DNA of 64,000 nucleotides from contig KK106981.1 of assembly GCA_000611775.1 (NCBI GenBank), positions 2,041,507 through 2,105,506 on the forward strand, in the 5' to 3' direction. The DNA comes from Umbilicaria muhlenbergii. Its lineage: Eukaryota > Ascomycota > Lecanoromycetes > Umbilicariales > Umbilicariaceae. The position numbers were made by a program, and so were the translations under genes. A model generated the notes under the pieces. It searched no databases. It had not been told where the DNA came from and saw nothing but the letters and a program-made list of their open reading frames with translations. Of this stretch, positions 59,626-64,000 are shown one piece after another (within the stretch, counting starts at the first letter, position 1; every line of letters starts with the position of its first letter).

Positions 59626-59908
59626 AAATGAGAAGAATAATCAGGATTAAAAACCTTAAACTTTAAAAAAATGCTGAAGAAGTGACAGCAAAACATTTAC
59701 TTATGATGATTATAATATAACTGTGAAACAGCTTAACTCTGTCACTGAAACTGTTAATTGCAAACAATTTATTTCACATGTGATGATAAAAGATCTTGTC
59801 ATTCATAAAACAGCTGATGAAAGCCTGAGTTTACTCTTAAGAGATTTGATTTGAACTTTACAAAATGATGATTCATTTGTAGAAGTGATGCATAACACTG
59901 ACTGTACA

Positions 59909-60546
59909 TATGCTGCACCATGGGTTGGGTTTGGGTTGGGTTTTTTTTGGGTTGGGTCACACTGGGTTGGGTTTTTTTGAGTTTGGGTTGGGTTTTTCAC
60001 TGGGTAACCCAGTTCAAGTTCACGTATATGACTCATTCAAACAGCTTTCAAAGCAGCTTTCAAAACGGCTTCCAAAACGGCCTTGAAAAACGGCCTTGAA
60101 AAACGGCTTCCAAAACGGCTTCAACGACAGCCTCAAAAGACGGCTTCCAAAACGGCTTCGACGACGGCCTCAAAAAACAGCTTCCAAAACGGCTTCAACG
60201 ACAGCCTCAAAAAACGGCTTCCAAAACGGCTTCCAAAACGGCCTCAACGACAGCCTCAAAAAACGGCTTCCAAAACGGCTTCCAAAATGGCTTTGATGAC
60301 GGCCTCAAAACATGACCTTGAAAATGACTTGAGAAGGCGCCTTTTGAACTGACTTTTTTGACTACCATAAAGACTACCATAACTATTTGTATGTACTGAG
60401 TTAACCCAGAATTTTCTGAGTTTGAGTTAAATGGGTTGGGTTTTTTCTGGGTTGGGTTTCAACATGTATAACCCACCCCAAAACCCAACCCAAACCCAAC
60501 CCAAACCCAAACCCACTGGGTAAAACCCAACCCATGGTGCAGCGTA
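59909..60546. mobile_element. hAT-like non-autonomous element N2 (638 bp), TSD ACTGTACA
   Basis: ACTGTACA is repeated at 59901-59908 and 60547-60554. Terminal inverted repeats are TATGCTGCACCATGGGTTGG on the left and the complement of TACGCTGCACCATGGGTTGG on the right, one CpG change apart. The subterminal regions are rich in GGGTT and GGGTTT on one strand at each end. The middle (about 60040-60320) is the same 36-bp minisatellite found in N1. No transposase is encoded. Open frames of 66-89 codons inside the minisatellite are not treated as genes. Confidence 0.92.
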
Positions 60547-61960
60547 ACTGTACATCAGTGAAGTGCAAGGTTAAAGCTGAAAGTTTTTAAAGATTTGACT
60601 CTGAAGACCTTCTATTTCATGAGGAATAAATATACATTTCAGAAGAAAAGTCAGTAAGAGTAAAGATCTTGAAACATCATTATGATGATACCTTGACAAA
60701 GCATTTCAGGATAGAAAGAACTCTTAAATTAATTAATCATAAATATTATTGAATTGATATGAGTCAAGATGTTAAAGATTATATTGCATCATATGACATC
60801 TGTCAAAGGGTAAAAGTGCTTAAACATTATCTTTATAAAGAGTTACAGGCATTGCCTCAGTCAGAAGAATCATGACAACAAGTCATAATGAATTTTATCA
60901 CTGACTTACTGTCAAGTAAGTGCAAGAATTGTGTTTATGATGTGATCTTAATGATTATAAATCAGTATATGAAAATGACTTGATATATTCAAATCATAAA
61001 AATAGTTACAGCAACAGAGTTGACTGACTTATTTTATAAGAAAATAATATGCTGATTTAATGTACTGAAAGAGACTGTCTTTAATCAGAGATCAGTTTTC
61101 ACAAGTGCTTTCTAATTAAAAATGTGCTATTATTTAAGAATGAAGCATCAGTTAAGCACTGTCTTTCATTCACAGATGAATGAACAAACAGAGTAACAGA
61201 ATTAAACCTTAAAACATTATCTTCACTATTATTGCTCAAATGAATAAGACAACTGAATGAGTCTTTTATCCTTGACAGAATTCACTTACAATAATGAAAC
61301 ACAAGCATTAATAAGATGCAGCTCTTTTTATGTCATGTATGCATATCATTCAGAAGTAAGATTTAAAGTTGAAGATGACTTTAAAAAAGAAGAGGTATCT
61401 GCAGTTAAAGACTGAGTGAAATAATTTCATGACATACAAAAAGCACTGTCACAATAATGAAAAAATGTAATTAAATCTCAGATCAAATATTATGATGTTA
61501 AACATAAACTCAAGATTTATAATGTGAGAGACTTGATAATGTTATTCATGAAGAACTTACAACAGAAGTGCTCAAGCAGGAAACTGTTTTACAAATTTAT
61601 TAAATCATTTCAAATTGAAGATTTAATAGAGAAGCAGGCCTACAGATTAACTTTATTACTTATTTATTAAATTTATAATGTCTTTCATGTCTCTTATTTG
61701 AAGCTGTATCAGTGCAGAGCTGATGATGACTTTAAATCATTACTGTCACCTTCAAAGCTAATTGATGATGAAGAGAAATACAAAGTTGAAGAGATTTTAA
61801 ACTGCTGAAAATCTAGAAATGAAATCCTGTATAAAGTGAGATGAAAGGATTGATCAGAAGAGTATAATCAATGAGTGTTAAAAAAGAACTTAAAAGATGT
61901 GCAGGAAATATAAACAGCTTTTAACAATGAATTAAACAGACATAGAAGAAAGTGATTTAA

Positions 61961-62880
61961 AAAAACTTAATTAATGTCATAAAATGTTATAACTTTAATT
62001 TTAAATTTTAAGTTGTAAAAAGGTGTTCTTTTATTGTTTTAAACTATCTGATTTTATCACTCAAGGAGCAGGTGAGCAGGCTAAGCTTATTATAAATATG
62101 TATGAATTAAATTTAACTTCATAATATTTTCATTAGTTTTTTGAAATTTCTGTTGTCCTCAACAGTGACATTTACATAGCAAACAAAGGTACTAAAGTCA
62201 TAAATTCTCACTTAAACAGAGGCAGCTCACTCATTACTTTACTTAAAATTTTAATCCTCAGTTCTGCTTATGCTTCCCTCAGCTTTAAAGTTATGTTGAA
62301 AATCTTTACTAAAAGTGATATCATAAGTAACTGTTTCACAGTTAGAACAATGTTGTGTCAACAGACATGAAATGAGTTTCACATCAGAGTCATCAGCTTT
62401 ACAATGTGAGAAGCAAGGTGTTTAAGGACTTAAGAATGATGAAGAAAAAAAAGTCATCATGTCTGTATTAAGGTTGATGATCTTGAAGTGTTTCTTCATA
62501 GCCTTGACTTGAGCTTGAGGTGATTGAGTTTGAACTTCAGTCAATCAGTGATAATAAAGTTTCTTTATGTAGATGATACTTCAGTTGTCATGATCTGATG
62601 CTTCATTTAACCCTTTCTTTTGATTCTGCTGTAAGATGTTGATATAGGTCATATTGAATTGAATGCAGAAGTGAAACTACTTCATAAATGAAATCCTTCA
62701 CTGTTGAAAAACTTTCATATATTTCACTTAACATGAATGCTTCACCTGATGACAGCGGCCTGAGACTGAATGATGTGAAAGTCATGATGTTGTAGTGAGG
62801 AGGATTTCTTGTGTTGTTGTAATGAAGAATATTCTTTAACTGTGAGGCAAAAGTGAGCAAGTGATATAAGAGTCATCTGA
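61961..62880. other. Junction between E2 and H, no clear feature
   Basis: This holds AT-rich sequence after the E2 stop, then sequence with weak coding character on the minus strand (62860-62603, 85 codons, no recognisable domain). An E-type 3' LTR should lie here, but I could not find a match to TGTCACAGG or CTTACA. It may be deleted. The left end of H is also not defined. Confidence 0.4.
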
Positions 62881-64000
62881 TATTACATTAAAGTTAAATT
62901 ATTATAACCTGTAGGTTACTTCTGTAAAGGTTTGTCTTTGAATTTATCAGTGATAATCTTCTTCATCAGATCATGTTCTTTCTCATACTCTTTTATAAGA
63001 TTTTTTAAGTTTTGTAGTATGTCTTCCTCATATCATTAATCATGAACAGATGAGTAATCTTTTCATTTTATTAAGTACTTTATTATACTTTTTTCTTTTC
63101 TGATCTTTTAGTTTCATCTACTTATCAGTTTTTTTACCTCATAATCATGTCATTCTGAATTGAACTTTTTTACTGATGATGAGTTGTTTAATTAATCTGT
63201 ACATTTATAAAAGTTCTCCTCTTTAAGTACTGACTTCAACTGAGCTATGAACATCACTGAGTGTATTTTTCAGTTCACTGATATGTTTAAATGATAAGTG
63301 AGGAGGCTTATCTTCTTAATTATCTTAAACAGATCAGCCTGTTGATTGAAGAGCTTTCAATTCATTATAAATGAAAGCATATAACTTTTATGAAGCTTTA
63401 TGAAGACCGCATCTTCAACCTTCATTAATAATGAATGATGATGCTTATTGTATTGTATTTTCACTTAAAGGTTGATAAAATTTACTGCATCTTCAGCTTT
63501 CTTTCTTATAATCAACCTGTCTTTGATAAAATTTAAGTTCACTGATTCACTCTCTTCTCTTAGCATAAAGAGAGTGTCTCTCAGTTTGAACTCATATACT
63601 ACTTCATCTGAGGATAGCTCAGTTGAGGTGTTGACTTGCTTATTAAGCTCTGATCTCAACCTTGAAAGGTATTTCACTCAATTTGACTTAAGATTTTCAG
63701 TGAGGAAGTATGAGAGGATTATTTTTATCATTTAATTAATTCTTTCTGATTGTTCATCAGTCTGTGAATAATATGCTGTCAAGGTCAACATCTTTATCTT
63801 CAGTCTCATTGTTAATTCTTTTCAGAACTCTGACATAAACTTAAAGTTTTAGTTTGATATGATGATGTCTGAGACTCCTCAGTTTGTAAAACTTTTTAGC
63901 AGGACTCTCACTCAGTCTTTTATTATATATATACTTTTCTCTGAGAGTAAGATCACCTTCTTGAAGAACTTGTCTGTGATTAACAGCACAACATCAAACC
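62881..64000 (-). pseudogene. H-family Ty3/Gypsy pol, integrase to chromodomain (partial)
   Basis: On the minus strand from the right edge: the integrase core with VVLLITDKF, IISNWNFKFMSEF (Asp as Asn, Trp as TGA) and YYSQTDEQSERIN (Glu kept). Then SSDEVVYEFKLRD, KLHKSYML, KLFNQQADLFKI and the IHSVMFIAQLKSV block typical of integrase C-terminal regions. A chromodomain follows at about 63150-62985 (YEVKKLI, IKYLIKWKDY, DILQNLKNLIKEYE). H is distinct from A to G in sequence. Its upstream domains lie beyond the window. Confidence 0.75.

Larger units (their letters stand above)
56951..61960 (+). pseudogene. E2 pol: protease, RT, RNase H, integrase, chromodomain
   Basis: Protease lies at about 57040-57150. 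RT enters near 57620 with HAIDLNSTDSSYDSLY and continues LQLCIDY. Its catalytic site is YLND near 58120 in place of YLDD. RNase H and spacer run to about 59090, where repeat F2 intervenes. Coding resumes near 59630 and is interrupted by hAT-like N2 (59909-60546). Integrase follows: HKYYWIDMSQ and ASYDICQRVK, with the first zinc Cys as Tyr. Then come MNFITDLL (Asp kept), FNQRSVF (Asp as Asn) and MNEQTE (Glu kept). A chromodomain-like end at about 61770-61900 reads KYKVEEILNC and YKVRWK. The stop is near 61960. Confidence 0.75.

Noticed and set aside
59803-60036. Minus-strand 77-codon frame with Pro-Thr-Gln repeats
   Set aside because: It reads through the GGGTT-rich subterminal repeats of N2 and its flank, not a conserved protein.
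60083-60352. Overlapping 66- and 89-codon frames as genes
   Set aside because: Both are readings of the minisatellite in N2 and have no independent support.
59930-60545. Interstitial telomere repeats
   Set aside because: The GGGTT and GGGTTT runs are bounded by inverted ends and an 8-bp duplication, and they occur on opposite strands at the two ends.
62200-62880. Antisense Cys-cluster gene in element H
   Set aside because: Plus-strand frames near 62350-62460 have a few Cys, but the spacing does not fit the cluster of A, B or G, and the end of H is not defined.
1-64000. TGA as a Trp codon (alternative genetic code or mitochondrial DNA)
   Set aside because: TGA does sit at nearly every expected Trp position. 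But Gly, Pro and catalytic Asp codons have changed by the same C-to-T and G-to-A process (YLDD to YLND, DTG to DTD, GKPW to RKS-stop), and TAA also appears at Gln sites. Mutation explains all of these without a code change.

Overview
This window looks like a transposon graveyard from a filamentous fungus. I find no host gene, tRNA or rRNA. All recognisable coding sequence belongs to Ty3/Gypsy LTR retrotransposons, mostly chromoviruses with a C-terminal chromodomain. Smaller non-autonomous elements (two hAT-like families and one TRIM) sit among them. The DNA is AT-rich, CpG is almost absent, and CC/GG steps look scarce while CA/TG steps are plentiful. Former Trp codons read TGA, Gly reads Arg/Ser/Asp, Pro reads Ser, and catalytic Asp reads Asn. 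This is the mark of cytosine-to-thymine hypermutation on both strands. Family labels A to H are local to this report.

Layout. 1-421 is the 5' end of a minus-strand C element that runs off the left edge. 422-4115 is a minus-strand D element. 4380-7711 is a 3'-truncated minus-strand A element (A1). 7712-15417 is repeat F1, which carries a 72-bp tandem array and is split by a complete minus-strand B element (8697-15310, TSD TAAGT). 15418-17686 is the 5' part of a plus-strand E element (E1). E1 is split by a nested block, 17687-46690 (TSD AAAGG), and resumes at 46691-48224. A second E element (E2) begins at 48225 and runs to about 62 kb. A complete A element (A4, 48439-54929, TSD GAGAT) interrupts its 5' LTR, and hAT-like insertions at 56045-56827 and 59909-60546 and repeat F2 (about 59.1-59.6 kb) interrupt its body. 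About 62.9-64 kb holds the 3' part of a minus-strand H element.

The nested block is the A2 element. One LTR is split by a 9.2-kb G element (17724-26875, TSD TATTG). Its body holds an hAT-like insertion (28428-29210, TSD GTTGTATA) and a 420-bp TRIM (31828-32247, TSD ATACT). Its other LTR is split by an oppositely oriented A3 element (34124-46642, TSD TCATC/TCATT). A3 is itself split by a full C element (40043-46194, TSD AGGCA/AGACA). The target-site duplications give a relative order: E1, then A2, then A3, then C2, with G, the hAT-like copy and the TRIM entering A2 separately.

The most interesting signal is an antisense gene in the 3' region of the A, B and G elements. It lies between the end of pol and the 3' LTR and points away from that LTR. 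In A and B it spans 172-180 codons and has a six-cysteine cluster with Zn2Cys6 spacing at identical codon positions (34 to 63), followed by a charged coiled-coil-like segment. The G version is longer, with an acidic leader, a related cluster, a likely GT-AG intron and an acidic tail, downstream of two perfect ATGACGTCAT palindromes. All copies here are broken by in-frame stops. Their shared architecture across three families suggests a real third gene of these elements, possibly a DNA-binding regulator.
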